A stretch of DNA of 64,000 bases, from the NCBI GenBank assembly GCA_028287785.1, contig JAQBOZ010000024.1:124001-188000 (forward strand), read 5' to 3'. Positions within the stretch are counted from its first letter, which is position 1. The number at the start of each line of letters is the position of its first letter. Under the pieces are notes generated by a model that did no database searches, was not told where the DNA came from, and saw only the letters and a program-made list of their open reading frames with translations. Source of the stretch: Chlorobiota bacterium (GTDB lineage: Bacteria > Bacteroidota > Ignavibacteria > OLB7). The position numbers were made by a program, and so were the translations under genes. Below are positions 36,005 to 44,790 of the stretch, in pieces.

Positions 36005-36050
36005 AAGCCCCGGAGGGGCGCAATTCCTCCTGCGCGGGGCATCGCCCCGC
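36005..36050 (+). repeat. Five-copy palindromic repeat, copy 1 (forward)
   Basis: It has two hairpins in tandem: GCCCC/GGGGC around GGA, then GCGGGGC/GCCCCGC around ATC. It lies between the convergent ends of the ankyrin gene and the T9SS cargo gene. Other copies are at 41733, 42666, 48871 and 58402. Confidence 0.85.
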
Positions 36051-36054
36051 CGCA

Positions 36055-39000
36055 TCATCGCACCAGCATCATTCTCCCGGTCCTGCTCCAGTCCCCCGAT
36101 ACCAGCCGGTAGAAGTAGATGCCGGATGGCATCGACGCGGCATCCCACATCACCGAATAGCGACCCGGCCCCATGTAGCCATCCACGAGAAGCGCGACGC
36201 GCGCTCCCTCTCCGTTCAGAACTTCGAGACGGGTCGGGCCGTCCAGGCCGAGGGAGAACTCGATCGTCGTCGCGGGGTTGAACGGGTTGGGGGCGTTCCT
36301 CCGAAGAGCGTATTCGCCGACGATCTGCTCGATCAACCGGAGATGAAGCCCGCAGATGGAGTCGAGCGTCAGCCTTCCCGTTTCAGTGGTAACCAGCATG
36401 CAGGGGCGCGAGCCGATATCGAGATTGAAGGGGAGTTCTCCGCCGACCGAATCGCTTACATACGCGTGAATCTCCAGTTGCAGCAGCGGAAGATCCCCCT
36501 GATTTTTTCCTCCCGGCGGCGCGATAAAACGTATCGCGAGCCGGCCCAGGCTGTCGGCGATCATCTCCCGCCGCCATCCGTCGAGGATCGTTCCGCCGGT
36601 CAGGAGAGTATCAACCCGGAACATGTTCTTCGCGTAGCCCAGATCGAACACCACCGTATCCCCGGCCCGCACCGCCGAGGCGTTATCCACCGTCACCGGC
36701 ACGGTCAGCGATTCACCCGGCCTGACATGGAGGTCGCGTGCAATCCTTGCGTGGAGCGGCTTGCCGTCAGTCACGGTTACCACGATGCTGTCGATCGATG
36801 AGCAGGTGCCGGACGATGTCATCACGGTGTAGATCGTCGTGGAGTCGGGCCTGGCGACCGGGTCGGCGCAATCGGCGCAGCTCAACCCGATCGATGGGCT
36901 CCAGTGATACGATGCTCCGCCTGTGGCATGGAGGATGGCGGAATCCCCCGGACAGATCGCCATATCCGGTCCGGCGTCCACCATGAGCTGCCGGACGATG
37001 TTCACCGTCACGCTGTCGGACGCGGTGCAGCCGTTGCCCCCGAGAATCGTCACGCGATATGTCGTCGTGGAATCGGGCGTGGCAATGGGGGTGCGGCAGT
37101 CGGCGCAGCTCAACCCCGCCGATGGGGACCATTGCCACGCGTTTCCGTCCGATGCCCTGAGCGTATCGCTTCCGCCGGAGCAGATGGTGGCGTCGGGGCC
37201 GGCATCCACCGCCGCCGCGTCGAACACCGTCACCGTGACCGAATCGGTAAAGGGGCAATCGCCCGGCCCGATTGCCTGGACATGATAGGTCGTGGAGATC
37301 GCCGGGGTTGCCACCGGATCGGGGCAATCGGTGCAGCTCAACCCCGTGGCGGGACTCCATCGGAAGATCGTTCCTCCGGTCGCCGTCAGCCTGACGCTTC
37401 CACCGGGGCAGACCGTAACATCCGGCCCGGCATCGACGGCCTTCGATGCGCTCACGAATACGGTGACCGAATCGGTGGCCCGGCAGCCGTTGGAGTTGGT
37501 GACGGTGAGGTGATAGGTTGTCGTGACGGCCGGCGCCGCGATGGGGTTGCGGCAATCGGTGCAGCTCAATCCCGTGGCGGGGTCCCAGTTCCAGGCCGCG
37601 CCGTCCGATCCGTTCAACGGCGTCGCTCCTCCAAGGCAGATCGTTCCGTCCGGGCCGGCATCGGCCATCGATTGCGGGCGGACGGTGACGCGCACGGTAT
37701 CGCTCGCGCGGCATCCGTTCGAGTCGGTGATGGAGACCGTGTAGAGCGTGGTGGCCGGAGGGGCGGCCATCGGTGTGGGACAGTCGGTGCAGCTCAGGCC
37801 GTCCGCGGGCTCCCAACGATAGGAGATGCCGCCGGAGGCGGAGAGCGTGGCGCTGTCCCCGTCGCAGATCGTCGGGGCGGGGGAGAGCGTCACCTTCGCC
37901 GGCGGGCGAACGAAGATGGTGATGGAGTCGGCGCTGGAGTCGATGCCGGGGCATCGGCTGGGATTGCGCGTCAGGAGCCGGTAGGTTGTCGTCTTCAGCG
38001 GCGATGCCACCGGATCGGGACAGTTCACGCAGCTCAACTCATCGACCGGGCTCCAGAAATAGGATATCCCGCCGGAGCCATGCAACTGAACCCGTTCGCC
38101 GGCGCAGATCGTGACGTCGGGGCCGGCATTGGCGGGTCGCGCGGTATCGATCACCGTGATCTGCACCGAATCGGTCGTGGCGCAGCCCACGGAATTGGAG
38201 ACCGTCAGGTAATACACGGTTGTCTTCTCGGGCGTGGCAAGCGGCCGCTGGCATGTCGTGCAGCTCAATCCTTCGGCCGGGCTCCATTTGTAGGAGAAGC
38301 CGTTCGGCTGCGCGCCGAGCTGCACGCCATCCCCCTTGCAGATAACGCTGGAGGCCCCCGCCTCGGCAACGGGACGGTCCACCGGCTGCACGGTGACGGT
38401 GGCGGAATCGCGGCATCCCTCGGCGTTGGTTCCCACGACCTTGTAGGTGGTGGGGACCGACGGGAACGCCAGCGGGTTCGGGCATGTCGCGCAGCTCAGG
38501 CCGATCGCGGGGGACCAGCGATAATTGGTCGAGCCGGTTGCCACCAACTGAAGCGAATCGCCCCGGCAGAAGGGGGCGGTGGCTCCCACATTCAGTCGCA
38601 CTCTGTTCCGCACCGTCACGCGGACCGTATCGATGATCGGGCATCGGCCGGGGTTCATGATCCTGACGGTGTAGGATGTTGTGCTGTCGGGCGTGGCGAT
38701 CGGGTTGGCGCAGGTGGGGCAGCTCAGGGACGTGGTGGGGAACCATGCGTAGGTGGCCCCGCCGGTGGCCCAGAGTTGCGCGTTCTCGCCGTGGCAGATC
38801 GTGACATCGCCAACGATATAGGATTCTATACGACCGCTGTCGGCATCGATCATGTTGGGCAGGCCGGATTCCGATGCGCCGACCGGAAAGGTCACGGCGC
38901 CGGTACGGAAGAGGCTTTTGGCCCCCGCGGAGTCGGGGCTGTCGATGGCGTCCAGATAGCCGGTCGTGGAGTTCGCGATGTAGAGCTTTCCGTCGGGGGC

Positions 39001-39942
39001 GATCTGGATTGCGCCGAGGAGATTTGTGGGGGCGATCAGTTTTTTCGACGCGCTGATCTCCGTGTAGGAGTAGTCGGTGACGTCGTACTGGTAGAGCGCC
39101 ATCTCCGTGACGTAGAGCTTTGTGCTGTTGGGGGAGAAGCTGACGCCGTACGGCGAGTTCAGCGGCCCCGGATCGAGCGGGATGGTGATAGCCAGGGAGA
39201 CGTAGCCGGTGCTGTTATCGAACTGGCAGACCTCCACCGATTTCTGTCCGTAGATGGCGCGCGCAAGCATCTTCCCATCGGGCGAAGCCTTCAGATATCC
39301 AACGCCCGAAAGCCAGTCGGGCTCCCCCTCGTACGATCCGGCCCTGGAGATGATCGGTGGGGCAATCCCCCTTCGCGTGATCTGATAGGCGAAGAAGACA
39401 TCGTTATTCCAGCCGTGGGTGATCATCCAGTAGTCGCGGCCGTTGCAGTGGGTCACCGCGCAGAGGCGTTCGGTGGCCGGCGCCAGCAGCAGCACATTCT
39501 TGATGACGATATCCCCAAGCCCGCCATCCTTCGTCATGTCCACCACGGAATACTGTATGCCGTTGGTGTATTGATCCTCCCGTGGCGCCGCCGTGAAAAT
39601 GTAGTACTTGGTGGTATCGCCGGGCGCGGGGACGATCAGGGCCGACTGCGTGGTGCTGAAATATCCCTTCAGGCCGGCCCCGTTCGGCATCACCCTGTGG
39701 TTCCTGTTCCAGACCGTCATGCCGTCGGTGTAGAAGAGCAGCCCCCCGGTGTGCCGGTCCGCGACGCTCGCCGATCCTTCGTGCGTGGAGAGTTTGCTTC
39801 CGACGAACGGGACCGGGGCGCCGGAGTTGAAATCGAGCCCCGCGAAATCGCCGAAACACCAGATCATCTTCTCCTTCTGCGCGTGAAGGAGAAGAGGCGA
39901 GAGGAGGAGGAGAAGGGGAAGGAAGTAACGCGGTCGAACCAT
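36055..39942 (-). CDS. Large T9SS-exported protein with nine cysteine-bearing PKD-like repeats
   Basis: The 1295-residue protein has a signal peptide (MVRPRYFLPLLLLLSPLLLHAQ) and an N-terminal propeller-like domain (about 25-370). Nine repeats of about 75 residues follow, each with IC, W-x-P and LSCxxCxxP motifs and usually ending DAGPD. A cohesin-like beta domain comes next (about 1060-1205). The T9SS sorting domain at the end reads APNPFNPATTIEFSL, SGIYFYRL and GRMMLVR. It should cross the outer membrane by T9SS and be released or anchored at the surface. The ATG at 39942 has AGGA upstream. An in-frame start at 40050 lacks a signal peptide. The ligand is unknown, and adhesion is likely. Confidence 0.88.
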   Translation of the reverse strand: MVRPRYFLPLLLLLSPLLLHAQKEKMIWCFGDFAGLDFNSGAPVPFVGSKLSTHEGSASVADRHTGGLLFYTDGMTVWNRNHRVMPNGAGLKGYFSTTQSALIVPAPGDTTKYYIFTAAPREDQYTNGIQYSVVDMTKDGGLGDIVIKNVLLLAPATERLCAVTHCNGRDYWMITHGWNNDVFFAYQITRRGIAPPIISRAGSYEGEPDWLSGVGYLKASPDGKMLARAIYGQKSVEVCQFDNSTGYVSLAITIPLDPGPLNSPYGVSFSPNSTKLYVTEMALYQYDVTDYSYTEISASKKLIAPTNLLGAIQIAPDGKLYIANSTTGYLDAIDSPDSAGAKSLFRTGAVTFPVGASESGLPNMIDADSGRIESYIVGDVTICHGENAQLWATGGATYAWFPTTSLSCPTCANPIATPDSTTSYTVRIMNPGRCPIIDTVRVTVRNRVRLNVGATAPFCRGDSLQLVATGSTNYRWSPAIGLSCATCPNPLAFPSVPTTYKVVGTNAEGCRDSATVTVQPVDRPVAEAGASSVICKGDGVQLGAQPNGFSYKWSPAEGLSCTTCQRPLATPEKTTVYYLTVSNSVGCATTDSVQITVIDTARPANAGPDVTICAGERVQLHGSGGISYFWSPVDELSCVNCPDPVASPLKTTTYRLLTRNPSRCPGIDSSADSITIFVRPPAKVTLSPAPTICDGDSATLSASGGISYRWEPADGLSCTDCPTPMAAPPATTLYTVSITDSNGCRASDTVRVTVRPQSMADAGPDGTICLGGATPLNGSDGAAWNWDPATGLSCTDCRNPIAAPAVTTTYHLTVTNSNGCRATDSVTVFVSASKAVDAGPDVTVCPGGSVRLTATGGTIFRWSPATGLSCTDCPDPVATPAISTTYHVQAIGPGDCPFTDSVTVTVFDAAAVDAGPDATICSGGSDTLRASDGNAWQWSPSAGLSCADCRTPIATPDSTTTYRVTILGGNGCTASDSVTVNIVRQLMVDAGPDMAICPGDSAILHATGGASYHWSPSIGLSCADCADPVARPDSTTIYTVMTSSGTCSSIDSIVVTVTDGKPLHARIARDLHVRPGESLTVPVTVDNASAVRAGDTVVFDLGYAKNMFRVDTLLTGGTILDGWRREMIADSLGRLAIRFIAPPGGKNQGDLPLLQLEIHAYVSDSVGGELPFNLDIGSRPCMLVTTETGRLTLDSICGLHLRLIEQIVGEYALRRNAPNPFNPATTIEFSLGLDGPTRLEVLNGEGARVALLVDGYMGPGRYSVMWDAASMPSGIYFYRLVSGDWSRTGRMMLVR

Positions 39943-40412
39943 CGTCCTGCCATTGATTGGTGCCTGGAGCCTCTCGCGGGAAGGAATGCCGATCCGGCAG
40001 GCCCAGGGGCGGGCAGGGATCGAGCGTCGCGCGGGGAGGATGCAATCCAAAGTGTATGCGGCCCGGAGCGTACCGGAGACGGAATATACAACTGACGGGT
40101 CACATGCCGGCGAAAGTGGATCGGAACGGCGTCGCGCTGGTGACGCGGAACGCCGGCGTGTGGGGCTTGTCTGTCGTTGTGTAATGGTCCGGGGTTCGTG
40201 CCGGAATCGCGATGCCGGGCTGTGTCTGATGAATGGTGATGATGCTCATGAAGTGTCCACGAATCCACGCCTTCCCCGATGGATCAGACAGAGACCGACC
40301 ACCCCGATTTCACCGGAAATTTTCCGGCAATGTGCAAAAACCGATCCTCGTGTCATCTTAACTGATGTAACTGCTCCGGCAATTCATCAACACATTTAAC
40401 GGGAGATATCCG
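39943..40412 (+). other. Divergent promoter region
   Basis: The 470-bp gap between the T9SS cargo gene (minus strand) and the small secreted gene (plus strand) has no supported gene. It must hold both promoters, but I see no convincing box pair. Confidence 0.4.
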
Positions 40413-40892
40413 ATGACACGAATCAATCCCCTCCGACTTGGCCGCATGGCTACCGTGCTGGCCGGCATGATCCTTCTCTTTGTCTGTATGATGTCGAATG
40501 TGGCGCATGCCCAGACGCCCCCCCCGTGCAACAGCTTCTGGGTGGATACCGATATCCCCGTCACGGTCAACCTGACTTGGGCGCCGACGCTGCCGCCGAC
40601 GACGCCGGCGAGCGTCTTTGCACCTCCCGGACCCAATTTATATCCAACGGCGCCGGGACCCGGAACGATCACCTCGTTTACGGTCACGCTGCCGTGCGGT
40701 TTGACCATTGGGCCGTTCAGCGGGCCGTGGGGGCTTATGCCAGGTATGGTCGCCGTCTGCGTTCCCGACCCCTGCAATCCCGGACGATGCATCTATATAG
40801 ACAGATTTATGGTTGGGCCTGGGGGCACCTGCCCGTACGAGATCCATGTCTTCGCAAACAACCCGAACCTCTGCCCGGGCGGTTGCAAGTAA
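40413..40892 (+). CDS. Small cysteine-rich secreted protein (family with 41937-42407)
   Basis: The 159-residue precursor has a signal peptide (residues 1-33, ending AHAQ) and a mature part with about eight cysteines, CNSFWVDTDIPVTVNLTW near the start and PDPCNPGRCIYID and GTCPYEIHVF toward the end. GGGAG lies before the ATG and a strong terminator follows. The protein at 41937-42407 shares the layout C-x-x-W, V-x-V-x-W, DPCxPxxC and CxxEIxxx, so the two are probably paralogues. I do not recognise the family or its function. Confidence 0.7.
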   Translation: MTRINPLRLGRMATVLAGMILLFVCMMSNVAHAQTPPPCNSFWVDTDIPVTVNLTWAPTLPPTTPASVFAPPGPNLYPTAPGPGTITSFTVTLPCGLTIGPFSGPWGLMPGMVAVCVPDPCNPGRCIYIDRFMVGPGGTCPYEIHVFANNPNLCPGGCK

Positions 40893-40911
40893 TTCGATCA
40901 GGCGTTCAACA

Positions 40912-40948
40912 ACAAAGGGAGAGTCTCCAGACGAGGCTCTCCCTTTGT
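40912..40948 (+). terminator. Strong terminator after the small secreted protein
   Basis: A perfect 12-bp stem, ACAAAGGGAGAG (40912-40923) with CTCTCCCTTTGT (40937-40948), closes a 13-nt loop. The stem's own A and T runs make it work in either direction. Confidence 0.75.
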
Positions 40949-41087
40949 GTATGCGGCCCGGTCAGGCCGTGTCTGATTCCGAGGCGTGGGACACATTACA
41001 GGCGTAGCATCCAATCCCGACGTTTCAATGATAGTCGAGCCTTCACCATCGCTGAATCCGGTCGGAAAACGATTTGTCAGAGGTAGC

Positions 41088-41561
41088 CTAGAATTTTACA
41101 TCGAATTTCCCCTCGGTGATCGATCGGGTTCCCGTTCCCTGGCTCTCCTTCGCCTCGAAGGAGAATGTGCCGGAGGCGCCGGTCGCGCTGAGCTTATCCA
41201 CCACCAGCGTGCCGCTGGTCACTGAGAAGATCTTTGCCGATACTCCTCCCGATGTTGTTGCCTCGGTATAGGATGCATTCAGACCCGCGAACGGGTTGAG
41301 CTGATATGTGCCGGTCTTCGAGATAAGGCCGGTGATGTTGATCTGCTGGTTGCCGGTTCCCTGAATCTGCGAGCCGCCCAGCGAGAGGACATTGCTCTGC
41401 CAGGTGGACTGCACGTTGGTGGCGGACCAGCCCGTGCCTGATACTTTGGCGCTGATCGATCCGTTCGCGGTGGTGGTTGTCGGGCTGGCCGGGTCGCTGC
41501 CGCATGCGACGGTCATCATGCCGCAGAGGAGGACAAGAAGTAGAGCCACGGGACATCTCAT
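41088..41561 (-). CDS. Predicted lipoprotein (small beta-rich, DUF6252-like)
   Basis: The 157-residue protein starts at the ATG at 41561, with AGGAG 9 nt upstream. The signal peptide ends in a lipobox (MMTVAC), so the mature N-terminal Cys would be lipidated. The mature part is Ser/Thr/Gly-rich and beta-prone (SISAKVSGTGWSATNV, INITGLISKTGTYQLNPFAG, GTFSFEAKESQGTGTRSITEGKFDVKF), like small calcium- or ligand-independent lipoproteins of the DUF6252 kind in Bacteroidota. Family assignment is from overall pattern, not a specific motif. It probably sits in the outer or inner membrane facing the periplasm. Confidence 0.7.
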   Translation of the reverse strand: MRCPVALLLVLLCGMMTVACGSDPASPTTTTANGSISAKVSGTGWSATNVQSTWQSNVLSLGGSQIQGTGNQQINITGLISKTGTYQLNPFAGLNASYTEATTSGGVSAKIFSVTSGTLVVDKLSATGASGTFSFEAKESQGTGTRSITEGKFDVKF

Positions 41562-41657
41562 CGATGTGTTCTCCTGATTGTTGTTGATGTGATCTCTCCA
41601 CTGTTCGGCGTCAAACTTCCGGCCGCGCCGGGGGAGAGAAAAACCAGGATTCCCGAT

Positions 41658-41742
41658 ATTCTTACTCGATGTGCGTGGGGCAATGTCTCCGTGGGGCAGG
41701 GTCAGGGCGCCTGGATTGATTCTTACTCGATGTGCGTGGGGC
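41658..41742 (+). repeat. 24-bp direct repeat with 61-bp period
   Basis: The 24 bases at 41658-41681 recur at 41719-41742, beginning ATTCTTACTCGATG and ending GTGGGGC. The second copy runs straight into the palindromic repeat at 41733, so this looks like a partial tandem duplication of that element's flank. Confidence 0.8.
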
Positions 41743-41785
41743 GATGCCCGGCGCACCAGGGGTTGCGCCCCTCCGGGGCTCGAAG
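41733..41785 (-). repeat. Five-copy palindromic repeat, copy 2 (reverse)
   Basis: This is the reverse orientation of the element at 36005. The GCCCCTCCGGGGC part is intact and the second palindrome is degenerate (GTGGGGCGATGCCC). It lies between the lipoprotein gene and the small secreted gene at 41937. Confidence 0.75.
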
Positions 41786-41833
41786 AAGAAGGCACGACGG
41801 GGTTTCTCCCAAGCCTCAACGGGGCGCCATAGC

Positions 41834-41862
41834 TTCCGCATGAGGTATAGCCCCATGCGGAA
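41834..41862. terminator. Hairpin between the lipoprotein and small secreted genes
   Basis: TTCCGCATG (41834-41842) pairs perfectly with CATGCGGAA (41854-41862). With the stem at 41869-41900 it forms a double hairpin 3' of the minus-strand gene at 41937. Confidence 0.5.
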
Positions 41863-41868
41863 ATGAAA

Positions 41869-41900
41869 TCGGGGAGGACGCTGTGTGCCGTCCTCCCCGA
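41869..41900 (-). terminator. Terminator of the small secreted gene (minus strand)
   Basis: A perfect 12-bp stem (41869-41880 with 41889-41900) closes an 8-nt loop. Read on the minus strand it is followed by ATTTCATTT. Confidence 0.7.
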
Positions 41901-41936
41901 TCATATCAATTGTTCAATTGTTTCCGGTTCCAGCGA

Positions 41937-42407
41937 TTAGCAGGGGAACGGGCTCGGGGTCAGGAAGTCCGGCGGGTTCAGCTGGCACGGGGCTGTGTGG
42001 ATTCGAACTTCGAGGCACGGAGTGCACCGGATCTCGATTTCAAGGCACTGTCCCGGCGGAAGGCACGGATCGGTGAGATAATACTTGGGGCCCATGGCGG
42101 GAATCGGAATCCACTGGTTGTTGATGCAGATGCCGTCGGGAGTTCCCCATGAAGCGGCCTCGGGATAGGTGTAGTGTCCATCGGCGAAGGCGCTCGTCAC
42201 GTCGAAATTGCCTGCCGTCCAATGGACGTTGACGCGAATCGGGCAGGTGGCCGGCGGATAGACGTAGTTGTAGTTGATCCAGTACTGCGGGCATGGAGTC
42301 GGCGTGCAGAGCGGCTGTGCCGATGCGCTCCTGGTGCCGATGGTACAGGCGAATACCACCATCGCGGCCAGAACGAAGGCCGATTTGAGAATGGTCGACA
42401 TCTTCAT
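41937..42407 (-). CDS. Small cysteine-rich secreted protein (family with 40413-40892)
   Basis: The 156-residue precursor starts MKMSTILKSAFVLAAMVVFACTIG and has a signal peptide cleaved near SASAQ. The mature part has about ten cysteines, including CPQYWINYNY, CPIRVNVHWT, DPCLPPGQCLEIEIRC and CLEVRIHTAPC, and ends PSPFPC. GGAG lies upstream of the ATG. It resembles the protein at 40413 in length, cysteine layout and strand motifs but lies on the other strand, so the two flank the lipoprotein gene. The disulfide-rich form suggests a stable extracellular or periplasmic protein. The function is unknown. Confidence 0.7.
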   Translation of the reverse strand: MKMSTILKSAFVLAAMVVFACTIGTRSASAQPLCTPTPCPQYWINYNYVYPPATCPIRVNVHWTAGNFDVTSAFADGHYTYPEAASWGTPDGICINNQWIPIPAMGPKYYLTDPCLPPGQCLEIEIRCTPCLEVRIHTAPCQLNPPDFLTPSPFPC

Positions 42408-42665
42408 GAATAGGCTCCGGAATTGCGTGAGAAAGTAATTGAGCAGTGGACGGACTCATTGCCGGGCCGACGGGAATATTTCTCGAAGGAAAAATCCTCC
42501 GATGAATATCACACACGGCGGGGCGTTCGAAGCATCGATGCGGTCAACCGGAATCATGGCGCCGGGAATTCAGGGATACGCATCAACAGAAAGGAAGGGG
42601 GGTGATCCTGTCCACTGTCAGGTAAGATGATATGAACGGCGATTTATGCACATGAGCGCATGACA

Positions 42666-42705
42666 GCGCCCCGCGCAGCAGGGATTGCCCCTCCGGGGCT
42701 TGAAG
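42666..42705 (-). repeat. Five-copy palindromic repeat, copy 3 (reverse, shortened)
   Basis: It has the second palindrome truncated to GCGCCCCGCGC and an intact GCCCCTCCGGGGC part followed by TTGAAG. It lies 60 bp upstream of the TPR-like gene. Confidence 0.75.
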
Positions 42706-42749
42706 ACATTCCCGGAACATCCAACGTCCGGCATCGCGATCTCTCTTCG

Positions 42750-42757
42750 TAAATTGC
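42750..42757 (+). promoter_or_regulatory. -7-like box just before the TPR-like gene
   Basis: TAAATTGC fits the TAnnTTGC form seen at 25696, 34387 and 49307. Only 6 nt separate it from the ATG at 42764, so the mRNA would be nearly leaderless. No -33 TTG is seen. Confidence 0.22.
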
Positions 42758-42763
42758 CGGGGC

Positions 42764-44164
42764 ATGAATTATCTCTTTCGATATCTCAGCACGCTGAAAC
42801 CGGCCCACGTCGAGCGGCTGGCCCGGCTGACTGCAAGCCCCCGCGAGCGCGAGGTGCTCGATCTCCTCCTCTCCAGGCACGGCACGCCGGAGTGGACAAA
42901 GGCCGAGGCAATCGTCATGCTCGGGATGAGCGGTTCGATGTTCGATAAGACATGCTCCAGGCTCCTTCGCGGAATCCTCGACGAGCGGGTTGGGGATGAC
43001 CGCGTAAAGCTGCTGGAACACCTTTCCGATCAGAGCGTTCACGATCTCTTTCTCCACGAACTTCGCCGGCTGGAAAAGGAGTGCGTTGCCGGCGGGAATC
43101 GTGAGGAGATGGAATGGTTCTATCGCGAGGCGTTTCGCGTGCTGCATCTCCGGTTCAACAGTGATTACTCTCCCAGGCTTGCCCGCCGGATCGCGCGCAT
43201 TTACCGGCGGCTCGACCCATCGCCGGATGTCGCGATCCTGATCGAGGCGTCGCTGCTCGGCATGGAGGTCTGGATCGAGGCGTCGCAACGGAAAGGGCCG
43301 GTGGTGCGGCTGGCGCTGGAGAAACGGCTTTATCGCAACGACGCGCGAATCACGGAGAAGACCGGCCCGATCCCCCGGTTGCGGCAGTTGAAATCGTGGA
43401 TCATCTACTACGGCCAGCTCAAACGCAATCCCGAACGGCGCATGGAATGTCTGTCCGCCGCCTCTGATCTCTGCGAGCGCCATCCCGAGTCGGTCAGCCG
43501 CGAGGAGATGGTCCATATCCGCTGCCAGATCGCGGAGGAGCATTATTTCTATCACACCGATCTTGCCACGCCGCTCCGGCTCTACCGCGAGCTGTACGAG
43601 CTCTATCCCGATGTGCTGGCGAGCGAGGAGTATCACACCTTCAAGTTCATCCAGCTCTGCACCATCAACGGGGATTACGAACAGGCCGAGCAACTGCTGA
43701 CGGAATATTTCGGGGCCAGCGCCAACCTTGTGGTTCACGGCGGCGGCCGCTCCAAGGATATCGCCCTGATATGGACCAAGTTTCTGGTGATGGCCGGCAG
43801 ATTGGCGGATGCGCGCGCGCATCTGGAGGATGCGATCGTCCTCAACCAGAAGGGGTTCTATCTTCAGTATGAGGTGGAATGCCGGATGCTTCACACCGCG
43901 CTCTGTTTTCTTGAGGGGGATTTCGATACGGTGGAGCGGCGGCTGCCGGCGCATATCAAATACCTCCGGTCCAAGGGGGTTACCTACACCACTGCCCGAT
44001 ATTATCCCTGGTTCTTCAAACTTGCGGGGGCGTTCATCGACGAGCGGATGGCGGGGAAGAAGCTCTCGCCGAAGCTCGAGAACAAGCTGGAGGAGTTTAT
44101 GGAGGGAGCCGCGGCGCAGTACGGCGTGATCCTCCGGAAGATGAGGGGAAGCCGGCAACGATGA
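42764..44164 (+). CDS. Helical TPR-like protein of unknown function
   Basis: The 466-residue soluble protein has no signal peptide or membrane segment. It is rich in Arg, Leu and Glu. The N-terminal 90 residues look like a winged-helix or helical bundle (SPREREVLDLLLSRHG, AIVMLGMSGSMFDKTCSRLLRGI). The rest is helical hairpins of TPR character (LYRELYELYPDVLASEEY, GDYEQAEQLLTEYFG, LFFLEGDFDTVERRL-like). I do not recognise the family. GGGG precedes the ATG. The layout of a DNA-binding-like front and a TPR rear would suit a regulator, which is inference. Confidence 0.7.
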   Translation: MNYLFRYLSTLKPAHVERLARLTASPREREVLDLLLSRHGTPEWTKAEAIVMLGMSGSMFDKTCSRLLRGILDERVGDDRVKLLEHLSDQSVHDLFLHELRRLEKECVAGGNREEMEWFYREAFRVLHLRFNSDYSPRLARRIARIYRRLDPSPDVAILIEASLLGMEVWIEASQRKGPVVRLALEKRLYRNDARITEKTGPIPRLRQLKSWIIYYGQLKRNPERRMECLSAASDLCERHPESVSREEMVHIRCQIAEEHYFYHTDLATPLRLYRELYELYPDVLASEEYHTFKFIQLCTINGDYEQAEQLLTEYFGASANLVVHGGGRSKDIALIWTKFLVMAGRLADARAHLEDAIVLNQKGFYLQYEVECRMLHTALCFLEGDFDTVERRLPAHIKYLRSKGVTYTTARYYPWFFKLAGAFIDERMAGKKLSPKLENKLEEFMEGAAAQYGVILRKMRGSRQR

Positions 44165-44589
44165 TGCTCCCGTCACGGGCCTCGTATTCCATTTCCATAT
44201 GGTTCCCATGTTCGTCAGGTGATTGGTTCAGTTCGGCATGTGCTTTGATAGTTAATGGGTATGAGTGTCCAGCTCATGGCATATGATCCGATTTCTTCAG
44301 GTCCGTTGGAGTCAGATCAAAGAGTGTTGTAGGGTTCCGGGGTCCGGAACTTGGGGGGCGTAACGATTTCGACAAGGGTTCTTCGCGTGGTGGCGGGGAA
44401 CCCTTGTCAGTTTATGGACATCGCAAGAGGATATCGATTCCCGATCCGTTCGACAGAAATCTCACGCTCCCGATGATCTCGGGTGCATGATCTCGATCCG
44501 GCTGAACGCGCGAAATGCGGAGAACGGGTCTCTGCCGAATCGCATCGGAGAGAACCATTTTCCGCATTCCGTTTCCAGTGCATGGTCTG
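44165..44589 (+). other. Non-coding gap with two hairpins
   Basis: GTTCCGG/CCGGAAC (44334-44350) and an 11-bp perfect stem GACAAGGGTTC/GAACCCTTGTC (44371-44408) lie 170-240 bp after the TPR-like gene. The stretch between them looks superficially like a tmRNA 5' end (see rejected items). No gene is supported. Confidence 0.45.
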
Positions 44590-44790
44590 CTATCGCGCGT
44601 AATCACACTCCGGGCATGCTTCAAGGCTCGCCTGAAGTCCGGAATCGAGAAGCCTGACAATATCGGGCGTCAGACGATGGCTGTTACCGTAGACATCCTT
44701 CACATTGACCGAGCCATCCGGATGCCGGGAGAGCCCCGAATCCAGGTCGATCACATCGTTCAGATAGGCTATATATCGTTTCATGTCCAT
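44590..44790 (-). CDS. Small hypothetical protein with a CPEC motif
   Basis: The 66-residue reading frame starts MDMKRYIAYLNDVIDLDSG and ends LEACPECDYAR. Codon choice matches neighbouring genes (GAT, CTG and GCG preferred, G or C in most third positions), and the sequence is acidic and well mixed, which favours real coding. The CxxC pair could bind metal or form a disulfide. No ribosome-binding site is clear, and an ATG at 44784 is an alternative start. I do not recognise it. Confidence 0.42.
   Translation of the reverse strand: MDMKRYIAYLNDVIDLDSGLSRHPDGSVNVKDVYGNSHRLTPDIVRLLDSGLQASLEACPECDYAR

Larger units (their letters stand above)
42408..42763 (+). other. Divergent region with truncated palindromic repeat
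   Basis: The 356-bp gap lies between divergent genes. It contains the repeat copy at 42666-42705 and a TAnnTTGC box at 42750. No gene is supported. Confidence 0.45.

Noticed and set aside
35786-36050. CRISPR array
   Set aside because: The repeats are few, diverged, about 68 bp apart with similar 'spacers', and no cas genes are near. They are extragenic repeats.
36904-40095. 1063-codon plus-strand frame opposite the T9SS cargo gene
   Set aside because: The minus strand encodes a signal peptide, nine clear repeats and a sorting domain. The plus frame only mirrors those repeats.
44352-44408. tmRNA-like 5' end (GGGGGGCGTAACGATTTCGAC)
   Set aside because: The opening resembles ssrA, but no tag frame, no matching acceptor strand and no TTCGA-type 3' end follow within 400 bases. 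The following 11-bp stem explains it as a hairpin.
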